Shown here piece after piece: positions 1 to 7,631 of a DNA stretch of 18,703 nt. Each line of letters begins with the position of its first letter. Position 1 is the stretch's first letter. The stretch spans positions 1 through 18,703 of the forward strand of contig JAIXZB010000072.1 of the NCBI GenBank assembly GCA_027489915.1, in the 5' to 3' direction. The DNA comes from Rickettsiales bacterium. GTDB taxonomy: Bacteria; Pseudomonadota; Alphaproteobacteria; Rickettsiales; UBA3002. The notes below the pieces were generated by a model. The model did no database searches and was not told where the DNA came from. It worked only from the letters and a program-made list of their open reading frames with translations. Both the position numbers and the translations under genes were made by a program.

Positions 1-269
1 CCCGAAAGAGAGCATTCTTTTTCCGTATAGCTCAACCATGCTTTTTGTTGTGCAAGAAAAAGATTAGCAATGTGCTGTGTGTCGCGATTTGCTTTTAAGC
101 TGCTAATCATTGCTTCAAAATCTACATTCATAGACTTTATCAATTTAGCAGAAGCCTCCTCAGCAATAGTTCCTGCGTACCCTGCACTACCCACAGGCCA
201 GTCAGACGCTTTTTCTTGAGCGTTAGCAACACCTGAGAGCAATATGATAAAAAGTAAGAAGTACCGCAA
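1..269 (-). CDS. Secreted LprI/DUF1311-like protein, partial (runs off the left edge)
   Basis: The reading frame starts with TTG at 269-267, directly after the TAA stop (272-270) of the upstream nitronate monooxygenase gene. A GGGAG ribosome-binding site lies 7 nt upstream, inside that gene's last codons, so the two are probably translationally coupled. The N-terminus is a clear Sec signal peptide (MRYFLLFIILLSGVANA, cleavage before QEK). The mature part has MNVDFEAMISSLK and then LAQQKAWLSYTEKECSL. This spacing (an amphipathic helix, then Q-x-x-W with a following E-C) resembles the lysozyme-inhibitor LprI/DUF1311 family of periplasmic proteins. About 89 codons are present and no stop is reached. 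The family call is by motif only; that it is a secreted small protein is firmer than its function. Base composition is more AT-rich than the neighbouring gene. Confidence 0.6.
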   Translation of the reverse strand, partial: MRYFLLFIILLSGVANAQEKASDWPVGSAGYAGTIAEEASAKLIKSMNVDFEAMISSLKANRDTQHIANLFLAQQKAWLSYTEKECSLS

Positions 270-1271
270 TTATGCTCCCTTTCCCAAAAACCCAACTGCC
301 TGCGCCACCAGATCATCGATAATCTCCTGTGCAGGCTGAATCTTCTCCACCATGCCCACACTCTGCCCCGCCATAAGCGAGCCACGCTCAATATCACCCT
401 CAATCACCGCGCGTCTAAGCGACCCCGCCCAGAAATGCTCTATCGCTAGCTGGCCTTCTTCCTTGCTCATCTCGCCGGCAAACACCTTCTCCACCGTTTC
501 TTTCTGCTTGCGCGTAAATTCTTCGGTGGCCGCATTCTCAATCGCACGCACGGGAATCACCGCAAAATCGGGGTGATATTGCACACTCGGCGTTGCATTG
601 CGCGCACTTGCATTGATAAACGCTTTCTTGAAATTCGCATGCGCAATCGATTCGCTCGCACACACAAACCGCGTGCCAAGCTGTACACCCGATGCACCCA
701 TTTGCAGGTAACTCGCAATCGCCTCACCGCGCCCGATTCCACCCGCCACAAACACTGGCACATCACGAATCACTGGCAAAATTTCCTGCGCCAAAACCGA
801 GGTTGAAACAGGGCCAATATGCCCACCCGCTTCCGTGCCCTCAATCACCAGCGCATCCACGCCCATCCGCACGAGTTTCTTACCAATCGCGGCGGTCGGC
901 GCAAACCCAATCACCTTACACCCACCCTCTTTCAAACGGTTGATGGTCGGTGCTTTCGGCATCCCCCCCGCCAGCACCACATGCGTGACACGCGCCGCAA
1001 TACACACCTCAACAAGCTCCGCCAGTTGCGGATGCATAATAATCAAATTCACCCCAAACGGCTTATCCGTCATCGCCTTGGTCGCTTCAATTTCTTTTGC
1101 CAAAATCTCAGGCGGCATGCTGCTCGCCGCAATCACCCCAAACGCCCCCGCGTTCGATAACGCCGACACCAGATTGCGCTCCGACACCCAGCTCATCGCC
1201 CCACCCATAATTGCGTAGCGCGAACCCAGAAACGAACATCCTCGTTCCCACAACTGTTCTAATGTCTGCAT
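270..1271 (-). CDS. Nitronate monooxygenase / FabK-like FMN flavoprotein
   Basis: TIM-barrel flavoprotein of the 2-nitropropane dioxygenase family, 333 aa, cytoplasmic. Visible motifs: GGAMSWVSE (23-31), PFGVNL (71-76), GTEAGGHIG (145-153) with the active-site-type His151, AGGIGRG (176-182, FMN phosphate binding) and GVQLGTRF (195-202). The C-terminal AGQSVGMVEKI...EIIDDLV is as seen in FabK (enoyl-ACP reductase II) and its nitronate-oxidising relatives. It could therefore detoxify alkyl nitronates or reduce enoyl-ACP; sequence alone does not decide. The ATG has a GGGGAGAG site a few bases upstream. It follows lysC on the same strand, separated by a 144-bp gap filled with a structured repeat, and is followed without a gap by the LprI-like gene. 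Confidence 0.85.
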   Translation of the reverse strand: MQTLEQLWERGCSFLGSRYAIMGGAMSWVSERNLVSALSNAGAFGVIAASSMPPEILAKEIEATKAMTDKPFGVNLIIMHPQLAELVEVCIAARVTHVVLAGGMPKAPTINRLKEGGCKVIGFAPTAAIGKKLVRMGVDALVIEGTEAGGHIGPVSTSVLAQEILPVIRDVPVFVAGGIGRGEAIASYLQMGASGVQLGTRFVCASESIAHANFKKAFINASARNATPSVQYHPDFAVIPVRAIENAATEEFTRKQKETVEKVFAGEMSKEEGQLAIEHFWAGSLRRAVIEGDIERGSLMAGQSVGMVEKIQPAQEIIDDLVAQAVGFLGKGA

Positions 1272-1299
1272 ATTTCTCTCCCCTACTTCTCTTACAAGA

Positions 1300-1414
1300 T
1301 TTCTCAGAGTGGGTCAGATGCTAGGAGGGTTCTGTTTTATAAGCTCGAGCGTAGCATCGCTACGTGAGCATTATAAAACGGGTGCCGACAACGCAGATGA
1401 TCCGCTATGAGAAA
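1300..1414 (-). repeat. Structured intercistronic palindromic element, copy 1 (lysC to NMO)
   Basis: Outer stem TTTCTCA (1300-1306) pairs with TGAGAAA (1408-1414). The inner stem GTTTTATAA (1334-1342) pairs with TTATAAAAC (1371-1379). The central hairpin is CGTAGC-ATC-GCTACG (1350-1364). Between the stems lie a 29-nt core (1305-1333, containing CAGATGCTAGGAGGG) and a 28-nt core (1381-1408, containing CGCAGATG). Both are nearly identical in copies 2 and 4. The element begins 1 bp after the lysC stop codon and ends 28 bp before the ATG of the next gene. There is no U-run, so it is not a canonical terminator. Confidence 0.9.
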
Positions 1415-1415
1415 G

Positions 1416-2672
1416 CTATATCTTTTCCTCAACCGCGTCCAAGCCATACGCTGTATGCAACGCCCTCAGCGCCAGCTCAATATACGCCTCTTCAATCAGC
1501 ACCGAAATTTTAATTTCACTGGTCGAAATCACAATGATGTTGATGCTCTTCTCAGCCAGCGTGCGGAACATCTCCGCCGCCACCCCCGCATGGCTGCGCA
1601 TGCCCACACCAATCACCGAAATCTTCGCAACCCCCGCATCGGTCAGCGCCTTGTCAAACTTCGGCATGCCAGCATCGCCCTGCACAATCTCCAGCGCGCG
1701 CGCCATTTCGCTCTTGCCCACGGTAAAGGTCAAATCGGTGCTTTTGCCATCTTCCGTCACGTTCTGAACAATCATGTCCACGTTGATGCCTTTGTCTGCA
1801 AGTGGGCCAAAAATGCTCGCACTCACACCGGGTTTATTTTCCACATTGGTCAGCGTCACCCTTGCCTCATCACGGCTATAGGCAATGCCTGTCACGCGTT
1901 GTTTTTCCACCAATTCCTCCTCATCCACCAGTAATGTTCCGGGCAGCGTATGCGCCAATCGTTCGTCAAACGTCGAAAGCACCTGCACCCGCACGCGGTA
2001 ATTCATCGCCAGTTCCACCGAGCGCGTCTGCAGCACCTTGCTGCCGAGCGATGCCATCTCCAGCATCTCTTCATAACTCACCTTGTCCAGCTTGCGCGCC
2101 TTCTTCACAATGCGCGGATCACTCGTATAAACCCCATCCACATCCGTATAAATATCGCATCTATCCGCACCAAATGCCGCAGCAAGCGCCACCGCAGTGG
2201 TGTCACTCCCACCACGCCCGAGGGTAGAAATGCGGCCCTCGTCTGTAATTCCCTGAAACCCTGCAATCACCGCCACTTCGCCCGCAGCCAAACTCGCATT
2301 AATCGCATCCGTTTTAATCTCTTCAATCCGCGCTTTGCTATACATGCCGTCGCTGCGTAGCGGAATCTGCCAGCCCGCCCATGCGCGCGCTTGCACGCCC
2401 AGCGTTTGCAACCCCAGCGCAAGTAACCCGCTGGTAATCTGCTCGCCCGATGCCACCACATGATCATATTCCGCGCGCGATGCATCGCTCGTTAGCACGT
2501 TCATCTGCAAACAATAATCCACCAGCTGATTGGTCACACCACTCATGGCGGAAACCACCACAATCACACGGTTCCCAGCATCGGTCTCGGTTTTTACACG
2601 CGTCGCTACATGCCGGATTCTCTCGATATCCGCCACCGACGTCCCACCAAATTTCATAACAATAAGCGCCAT
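1416..2672 (-). CDS. lysC: Aspartate kinase
   Basis: Phosphorylates aspartate to 4-phospho-aspartate, the first step toward lysine/diaminopimelate, threonine and methionine. At 418 aa it has the usual length of a monofunctional LysC. The amino-acid-kinase domain begins with KFGGTSV (7-13) and includes GFQG and TLGRGGSDTTAVALA; two ACT domains occupy roughly 260-410 (VTLTNVENKPGVSASIF and ISVIGVGMRSHAGVAAEMF), so feedback inhibition by lysine and/or threonine is likely. The C-terminus HTAYGLDAVEEKI is complete. No Shine-Dalgarno sequence precedes the ATG. Instead a good sigma-70-type promoter ends about 10 bp upstream, implying a leaderless or nearly leaderless mRNA. It is followed by a structured repeat starting 1 bp after the TAG stop. 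Confidence 0.97.
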   Translation of the reverse strand: MALIVMKFGGTSVADIERIRHVATRVKTETDAGNRVIVVVSAMSGVTNQLVDYCLQMNVLTSDASRAEYDHVVASGEQITSGLLALGLQTLGVQARAWAGWQIPLRSDGMYSKARIEEIKTDAINASLAAGEVAVIAGFQGITDEGRISTLGRGGSDTTAVALAAAFGADRCDIYTDVDGVYTSDPRIVKKARKLDKVSYEEMLEMASLGSKVLQTRSVELAMNYRVRVQVLSTFDERLAHTLPGTLLVDEEELVEKQRVTGIAYSRDEARVTLTNVENKPGVSASIFGPLADKGINVDMIVQNVTEDGKSTDLTFTVGKSEMARALEIVQGDAGMPKFDKALTDAGVAKISVIGVGMRSHAGVAAEMFRTLAEKSINIIVISTSEIKISVLIEEAYIELALRALHTAYGLDAVEEKI

Positions 2673-2682
2673 AATGGCGTGG

Positions 2683-2711
2683 GTTATAGGGAGATTTGTT
2701 TATGATGACAA
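2683..2711 (-). promoter_or_regulatory. Sigma-70-type promoter of lysC, probably giving a leaderless mRNA
   Basis: On the minus strand, TTGTCA (2711-2706) and TATAAC (2688-2683) each differ from consensus at one position and are separated by exactly 17 bp. Only 10 bp (2682-2673) separate the -10 box from the lysC ATG. Initiation at the purine at 2675 or 2680 would leave a leader of about 3-8 nt. This fits with the absence of a Shine-Dalgarno sequence. Confidence 0.65.
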
Positions 2712-2725
2712 GCTGTAAGCTAGGT

Positions 2726-3605
2726 TCAGATAATTAGCTCACTTCCATGAGGTATATCAAATGATATGAAAAACTCCTTATTTTGAGCACCCTCAGTTGC
2801 AATAGCAATACTAGCAGGGGAGCTAGTAACTCCTTCCAGCAAAGCTTTACCCAAAAAATATTGGCTGAATTTTGGATAAATAATAATCGGGCTAGAAATT
2901 GAAAGAACAGCTCTACCTTGATTAAGATTTGCAAGATTTTGAAACTCACCTTCCAATAAACGGACACTCACGCCTTGAGGAAATGTTAACACAACTATTG
3001 AGATGTTTTGTAGGCGCGCGGCCACTGTTGATTAACTTGAATGTATACTCTGAGCTTTGTGAATCCTTACCTCTATGTACCTTTAAATTCAAACTAGGCC
3101 TTTGGCGCCTTCCAAACATATCCTCTAAATCATAATGCTCCATCTTGTAAAAATTAGAGCCACTTCGTTTGTAATATCTTTGCTCTCCTAGTTTGGCCAT
3201 GTGTGGCCCTGAATCTGAAACTGGAACAAAGGTTGCTGCGCATCCCTCTGTACCACTTTTAAATATTATTTTATGTTGCAATCCGTCAATAGATGGCGAG
3301 CAAACTTCGTTGCTTAACGCATTTAATTTAGATAAAAATGCTTCAATATTTTTTATCGGGACTATGGATTCCGCACAGTCAGCCCCATCACTATTTTTTC
3401 TGCAATCAACACCCCAAATAATTATTCCACCATCAGAATTTGCAAATCCAGATACTGATTTTGCATAATTCTTTTTATCATTCTCTGATGTTATATTTGA
3501 ATTGACTGTCTTAAAATCAAGATGAAGGTCTTCTTGCTTTTTTTCTTGCACATAGGAATCGAGAATATCTTTATTTAGTCCATTAAAAATTTCAAGCAAT
3601 CCCAC
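2726..3605 (-). pseudogene. AlbA_2 (Schlafen-type) domain protein, broken by a frameshift
   Basis: The N-terminal part (3605 to 2946, 219 codons, GTG start) carries an AlbA_2/Schlafen-like nucleic-acid-associated domain: HLDFK (28-32), GFANSDGGIIIWGVD (53-67) and RYYKRSGSNFYKM. It then runs into 19 out-of-frame codons. The downstream frame (3025-2726) continues naturally as ISIVVLTFPQGVSVRLLEG and ends at TGA 2728-2726. Removing one A from the AAAA run at 3009-3006 joins them as NSGRAPTNISIVVLTFPQG, a protein of about 292 aa. The GTG follows the rimI stop directly, with GGGAG 7 nt upstream. The gene is markedly AT-rich (17 G/C of 60 at 3421-3480, against 29 of 60 at 3661-3720 in rimI), suggesting horizontal gain. 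Its role is unknown. The break is a real mutation, an assembly error or, less likely, programmed frameshifting. Confidence 0.7.
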
Positions 3606-4079
3606 TTACAACTCCCGCACCAGCCGCAGCGCATCCGCCTTCGTCCCATCGGGTTGCGAATAATATGCCTTCCTCACCCCATCGCGCACGAACCCATTAT
3701 CCTCATACAACTTAATCGCCGCCGCATTGGTGATATTCACCTCCAGCATCATCCGCTTCGCGCCCATATCTTTTGCGGTAATCAATCCATAATTCAGCAG
3801 ATGCAGCCCCATTCCCTCGCGGCGGAATTCGGGCAGCACTCCCACCGAAAGCAGGTCGCACACATCCTCAATAATCCAGCATAAAATAAACCCAACCGGT
3901 TTATTCTGCACATAGGCAATAGCCGCAAACACGCCTGCACGTTCAAAGAAACTTTCAAACTCCAGCGCACTCCACCCTTTGGAAAAACACTCCGCATGAA
4001 TCGCGGCCATCGGCTTGGCATAGCCACGCCCCACCGGTTGAATACGAAACCCCTCAGGCAACGGATGTGATGGGTTCAT
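3606..4079 (-). CDS. rimI: Ribosomal-protein-alanine N-acetyltransferase
   Basis: GNAT-fold acetyltransferase of 157 aa, a typical length for RimI, which acetylates the N-terminal alanine of ribosomal protein S18 using acetyl-CoA. Motif A is LSVGVLPEFRREGMGLHLL (the R-R-x-G-x-G pyrophosphate loop). Motif B is MLEVNITNAAAIKLYEDNGF. The ending ADALRLVREL matches the D-A-L-x-x conclusion common in RimI. The start codon lies 3 bp after the upstream methyltransferase stop, so they are probably one operon. The last codons contain the GGGAG site used by the next gene. A different GNAT substrate cannot be excluded. Confidence 0.85.
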   Translation of the reverse strand: MNPSHPLPEGFRIQPVGRGYAKPMAAIHAECFSKGWSALEFESFFERAGVFAAIAYVQNKPVGFILCWIIEDVCDLLSVGVLPEFRREGMGLHLLNYGLITAKDMGAKRMMLEVNITNAAAIKLYEDNGFVRDGVRKAYYSQPDGTKADALRLVREL

Positions 4080-4082
4080 ATA

Positions 4083-5129
4083 TTACGCTTTCGCTTTGCT
4101 AAATACCAGCATCAGCGTCTTCGACTCCAGATACAACTGCAGCGTATCTTGCGCAGCAAGTGTAAGCCCTGCCGCCTGCGCAAGCTGCTTCATGTACTCC
4201 ACCCCATGCCCAAAGCGCGAGGTCACAGGCAACACGCCAAACCCTTTGCCCGAAGGCAGCGCATCAAATGTCACCGCAAGCAATCCATCCTGTTTCAGCA
4301 CCCGCGCTGCATTCGTTATAAACGCCGAACATTCGCCCATATAGGGCAGCACATTTAGCGCTATCACCACGTCATATTCCGGCAACGGAAACGATGCTTG
4401 CGCCTTGTTTGCATCCATCGTCAGCACCTGCGCATACACCTCAACACCCGCAATCCGTGCAAGTTGCGAACGCTCCACCATTTGCGGTGTCACATCCACA
4501 CCCACAATCTCTTTCGCTTCCGCACGCCATGGCATGGCAGCAAGCCCAGTACCGCAGCCCACATCCAAAATGCGTTCAGGCGCGCGCCCCAGCAACTGCC
4601 GCACCCGCTTATGAAAATGCTGCGGGCCCTCATAACCATTCGCCCCTTCAATCATGTCATATTGCGTCGCCACCTTGGCAAAAAACCCTTCCACCATGTG
4701 GGTAGGCATGCGCAACGGCCTATCTTGCGGGGCAAGCAGAGTGTCATCAATCGTCGCCAGCATAAATTTCGCGTCCAGATGGGCAGGATCAAGCTGCAAC
4801 GTACGCTTGAATGCCGCAATCGCCTTGGCAGGTTTTTCTTTCGCAATCAAACAGCAGCCTAAATTATACCAAGCTTGTGTAAAATTCGGCGCAAAATAGG
4901 TCGCCATCTTGAAGCGAAACAGCGCATCATCAAGCCGCCCTTCCGCGCCAAATTTTTGCCCCAATTCAAAATTGGTCTGCGGCAAATGCTTCAGCTTATA
5001 TTTCGTATCGTCAATAAACGCGCGAATCGCATCATCCCAGCGCATAAGCTGCGATTTCACATCGCGCCCCATCACGCTGAAACCATTTTCACGCCTTGCT
5101 TTACTATTCGTTCGTTTCGCTGGTTGCAT
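4083..5129 (-). CDS. TPR-containing class I SAM-dependent methyltransferase
   Basis: Protein of 348 aa from the ATG at 5129. Residues about 52-130 form tetratricopeptide repeats (FELGQKFGAEGRLDDALFRF, then WYNLGCCLIAKEKPAKAIAAF and LQLDP). The second half is a Rossmann methyltransferase with motif I ILDVGCGTGLAA (187-198), an acidic strand IVGVDVTPQM and post-I DVVIALNVLPYMGE. It resembles the predicted TPR methyltransferases of COG4976; the substrate is unknown. The open frame extends far upstream to 5537, but that extension is antisense to ubiG and reads as low-quality protein, so I take the ATG at 5129, 52 bp from the divergent ubiG start. A purine-rich AGGGTGAG and GGGA lie just upstream. 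It leads the rimI / AlbA_2-gene cluster. Confidence 0.8.
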   Translation of the reverse strand: MQPAKRTNSKARRENGFSVMGRDVKSQLMRWDDAIRAFIDDTKYKLKHLPQTNFELGQKFGAEGRLDDALFRFKMATYFAPNFTQAWYNLGCCLIAKEKPAKAIAAFKRTLQLDPAHLDAKFMLATIDDTLLAPQDRPLRMPTHMVEGFFAKVATQYDMIEGANGYEGPQHFHKRVRQLLGRAPERILDVGCGTGLAAMPWRAEAKEIVGVDVTPQMVERSQLARIAGVEVYAQVLTMDANKAQASFPLPEYDVVIALNVLPYMGECSAFITNAARVLKQDGLLAVTFDALPSGKGFGVLPVTSRFGHGVEYMKQLAQAAGLTLAAQDTLQLYLESKTLMLVFSKAKA

Positions 5130-5181
5130 TATTCCCAAACTCACCCTAGGTGTTATATCGACATTACAGGACATTAGCACG

Positions 5182-5949
5182 ATGCGCACGCAAGCACAAC
5201 CATCCGTAAACACCCACAAACCCAGCACCATCGATGCCGAAGATGTCGCCCGCTTTTCGGCCATCGCCGAGGAGTGGTGGGATCCCAAAGGAAAATTCAA
5301 GCCCCTGCACGCCATCGGCCCCGCCCGCATCGGCTTCATAAAGCAGCATATCGAACAGCATTTCTCCACCCAGCCCGCAACTCCCAAAGCTAAACTCTCC
5401 CTCCTAGACATCGGCTGCGGCGGAGGCTTAATAGCCGAACCCATGGCACGCCTAGGCCTAAACGTCACCGCCATCGATGCCTCGGATAAAAACATCGCCG
5501 TTGCCAAACTCCACGCCGAACAATCTGGCCTAAGCATCCATTACCACAGCACCACAGCCGAAGACCTTGCCTCCACTAAACAAACATTCAATGTTGTGTT
5601 AGCGCTCGAAATCGTTGAACACGTCGCCGATGTCGATCTGTTCCTGCGCGCCATCTCAAGCTTAGTAGCACCAGGCGGCCTGCTCGTTATGTCCACGCTC
5701 AACCGCACCGCTAAATCCTACGCCATGGCCATTATCGGAGCCGAATACATCCTCCGCTTACTCCCCCGCGGTACCCATAGCTGGAAACAATTCATCAAAC
5801 CAAGTGAGCTCACACGCGGCCTCACCCACTGCGGCATGCACGTAACCGATATCAAGGGCCTCACCCTAAATCCCATAAAATGGGAATGGAGCCTCCATAC
5901 CACCGATTTCGACGTGAACTACCTTCTGGCAGCCACCAAGCCCGCGTAA
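5182..5949 (+). CDS. ubiG: Ubiquinone biosynthesis O-methyltransferase
   Basis: Class I SAM methyltransferase of 255 aa that performs the two O-methylations in ubiquinone synthesis at the inner membrane surface. Family features: the N-terminal FSAIAEEWWDPKGKFKPLHAIGPARI signature, motif I LLDIGCGGGLIAEPMARLG, acidic TAIDASDKNIAVAKLHA, post-I VLALEIVEHVADVDLF and the ending THSWKQFIKPSEL...DVNYLLAATKP. The open frame continues upstream to 4909, but homology starts only around this ATG. AGGA lies about 11 nt upstream, which is a weak site. The gene is divergent from the TPR-methyltransferase with a 52-bp shared region. In alphaproteobacteria lysC and ubiG are often neighbours on opposite strands; here three genes are interposed. 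Confidence 0.93.
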   Translation: MRTQAQPSVNTHKPSTIDAEDVARFSAIAEEWWDPKGKFKPLHAIGPARIGFIKQHIEQHFSTQPATPKAKLSLLDIGCGGGLIAEPMARLGLNVTAIDASDKNIAVAKLHAEQSGLSIHYHSTTAEDLASTKQTFNVVLALEIVEHVADVDLFLRAISSLVAPGGLLVMSTLNRTAKSYAMAIIGAEYILRLLPRGTHSWKQFIKPSELTRGLTHCGMHVTDIKGLTLNPIKWEWSLHTTDFDVNYLLAATKPA

Positions 5950-6006
5950 TCCAAACCTTCACCAATTTGTCACACCCAGCTCCCGCAAAATCCGTAAAAT
6001 AGGAGC

Positions 6007-6642
6007 ATGGAAAATCAGGATAACAACGCCAAAACCGACATCGCCGAACAGACCTACAAAGGCCCAGGCGCTGTCGTCACGTCGCTTGGCTATGGTGTAA
6101 TCGATTATAAAATCGCAACCATCGCCGCCGCTGCAATGGGTGTAGGCATCTCACTACTCAATCCCAAGGGCACCAGCAAAGCATTAGCAGATTTCGAACA
6201 ATCCTCTAAAAGCTTGTATGAGAGCAAAAATATCGCCAAAAAAAGCATTGGTTGGATGGGCACGCATTTCAGCATGCTTGGTGAATGGTTCGAAAAAAGC
6301 GTCCCTTTCAAACACAAACTAAAATCCCTATTCGAAAAATCACCCGAAAATTGGGCACCCGTAAGCCGCCTTACTGGCATGCTCGCAACAGTAGGTTTTT
6401 TTGCCACTTTTTTCACTGCTGCAGGTCGCGGGATAGAAGCTGCAAATGCAGGCAAAAATCAACTGCGTGAAGCACAGGCAGAAATCAAAAAACTTCGCGC
6501 CGCAATCGCAGAAGAACACACTGCCAAACCCACTCCCCCAAGCGTCGATGAAGCAATTAAACGCGAAGACCCAAAACCTGTCATACAAGCCGAAACAATC
6601 GATCGCAGCCCACTGCAAGAAACCTCACTAGGGCGTGCTTAA
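6007..6642 (+). CDS. Hypothetical membrane-anchored protein with C-terminal coiled coil
   Basis: I do not recognise this 211-aa protein. It has two hydrophobic segments, about 31-51 (VIDYKIATIAAAAMGVGISL) and about 122-140 (LTGMLATVGFFATFFTAAG). Between them is a basic, amphipathic stretch of about 70 residues. A charged alpha-helical or coiled-coil region follows at 142-172 (NQLREAQAEIKKLRAAIAEE), then a Pro/Glu-rich tail. There is no signal peptide at the extreme N-terminus, so a two-pass inner-membrane protein is likely. AGGAG sits only 1 nt before the ATG, unusually close for a working Shine-Dalgarno, and TAAAAT at 5995-6000 could be a -10 box of a leaderless promoter, though no good -35 matches it. 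Its stop overlaps the convergent nitrilase stop. Confidence 0.7.
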   Translation: MENQDNNAKTDIAEQTYKGPGAVVTSLGYGVIDYKIATIAAAAMGVGISLLNPKGTSKALADFEQSSKSLYESKNIAKKSIGWMGTHFSMLGEWFEKSVPFKHKLKSLFEKSPENWAPVSRLTGMLATVGFFATFFTAAGRGIEAANAGKNQLREAQAEIKKLRAAIAEEHTAKPTPPSVDEAIKREDPKPVIQAETIDRSPLQETSLGRA

Positions 6643-6650
6643 GCAAGCAC
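6635..6650. other. Small hairpin at overlapping convergent stop codons
   Basis: GTGCTT (6635-6640) and AAGCAC (6645-6650) form a 6-bp stem with a 4-nt loop. The hairpin contains the TTAA in which the plus-strand hypothetical gene (TAA 6640-6642) and the minus-strand nitrilase gene (TAA 6641-6639) both terminate. There is no U-run on either side, so terminator function is doubtful. Confidence 0.4.
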
Positions 6651-7436
6651 TGGCATCGCCTGTCGCAGCTTCGTAACCAGCGCAGCATCCACCTCTGCCG
6701 TAATCACACACGGTGCATCATCTGCCTCAGCCAACACCACACCCCACGGGTCAATAATTAGCGAGTGGCCATAGGTCGTACGCCCACCTGCATGTTCACC
6801 GCATTGCGCAGGCGCAATCACATACGCCACATTCTCAATCGCCCGCGCCCGCAGCAGCGTATGCCAATGCGCTGCACCCGTAGGGCGTGTGAAAGCCGAA
6901 GGCACCGCAAACATCTGCGCACCCTGCTCAGCCATTACGCGATATTGAGTAGCAAACCGCACATCATAACACACGCTCATCCCAAGCTTCATACCCTGTA
7001 AATTCGCAACCACAGGCACTTTCCCCGCCGCCATTATCGCCGATTCGGCATACACCGTGCCATCAGGCAACGTCACATCAAACAGATGTATCTTGTCATA
7101 TTGCGCTGCAATATTCCCCTCAGGCGAAATCAAAAGCGAACGATTAAAGGGTTTCGCAACACCCACCTCTTTCGCGCGAATCGAACCAATCAACACCCAT
7201 ACTTTATGCTGCGCACAAAACCCGCGCGCCCACTGCACGCCCGCGTGTACATCCACCGAAAAACTAAGCGCCTCCTGCCCCTCACGCCGCATCGCAAACG
7301 CATTCTCAGGCAGCGCAATCAACCGCGCCCCACGCTCCACCGCCTCCTGCGCCATCGGCGCAATCTGCGCAATATTTTCCACCACATTATCCGAGCTGGT
7401 AGTCTGCACACACCCCACAATAAATGACTCATTCAT
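6639..7436 (-). CDS. Carbon-nitrogen hydrolase (nitrilase family, Nit1/deaminated-glutathione-amidase-like)
   Basis: Nitrilase-superfamily amidase with the Glu-Lys-Cys triad visible: Glu in ALPENAFAM, Lys in YDKIHLFDVTLP and Cys in LGMSVCYDVRF. The later ARAIENVAYVIAPAQCGEH and SLIIDPWG are typical of the Nit1 branch, whose known activity is clearing deaminated glutathione. I chose ATG 7436 (MNESFIVGCVQTT) because the family begins there and an AGGAG lies 7 nt upstream. An earlier ATG at 7451 and GTG at 7454 have their own AGGAAG site. It follows comF on the same strand, with structured repeat copy 2 in between. Together with comF and the NDUFAF5-like methyltransferase, this is a neighbourhood seen in other alphaproteobacteria. 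Confidence 0.88.
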   Translation of the reverse strand: MNESFIVGCVQTTSSDNVVENIAQIAPMAQEAVERGARLIALPENAFAMRREGQEALSFSVDVHAGVQWARGFCAQHKVWVLIGSIRAKEVGVAKPFNRSLLISPEGNIAAQYDKIHLFDVTLPDGTVYAESAIMAAGKVPVVANLQGMKLGMSVCYDVRFATQYRVMAEQGAQMFAVPSAFTRPTGAAHWHTLLRARAIENVAYVIAPAQCGEHAGGRTTYGHSLIIDPWGVVLAEADDAPCVITAEVDAALVTKLRQAMPVLA

Positions 7437-7469
7437 ATTTTTCTCCTGCATCACTTCAACTTCCTACCA

Positions 7470-7589
7470 AGGTTTTTCAGAGTGGGCCAGATGCTAGGAG
7501 GGTTCTTCATTTTAAGCGCAGCGTAGCAACGCTACGTGAGCATTAAAATGAAGGTTCCGACAGCGCAGATGGTCCGCTATCAAAAACCT
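7470..7589 (-). repeat. Structured intercistronic palindromic element, copy 2 (comF to nitrilase)
   Basis: Outer stem AGGTTTTT (7470-7477) pairs with AAAAACCT (7582-7589). The inner stem CTTCATTTTAA (7505-7515) pairs perfectly with TTAAAATGAAG (7543-7553). The central hairpin is CGTAGC-AAC-GCTACG (7522-7536). The 29-nt core (7478-7506) differs from copy 1 by one base and the 28-nt core (7553-7580) by a few, whereas both stem sequences are different yet fully complementary. The edge overlaps the TAG stop (7590-7588) that comF would use if its frameshift were repaired. Confidence 0.9.
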
Positions 7590-7631
7590 ACTCCTGCAAG
7601 GTTTTAGCTAAGGTTAGTACGCGCACTTCTC

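Noticed and set aside
1300..1414. Repeat copies read as Rho-independent terminators
   Set aside because: No U-run follows the stems on either strand, the stems are AT-rich, and conserved internal loops are not a terminator feature.
4909..5181. Upstream extension of the ubiG frame
   Set aside because: It overlaps the divergent methyltransferase gene antisense and the UbiG family begins near the ATG at 5182.
5130..5537. N-terminal extension of the TPR-methyltransferase frame to 5537
   Set aside because: It is fully antisense to ubiG, is rich in Met/Cys/Arg with no domain character, and real homology begins only near the ATG at 5129.
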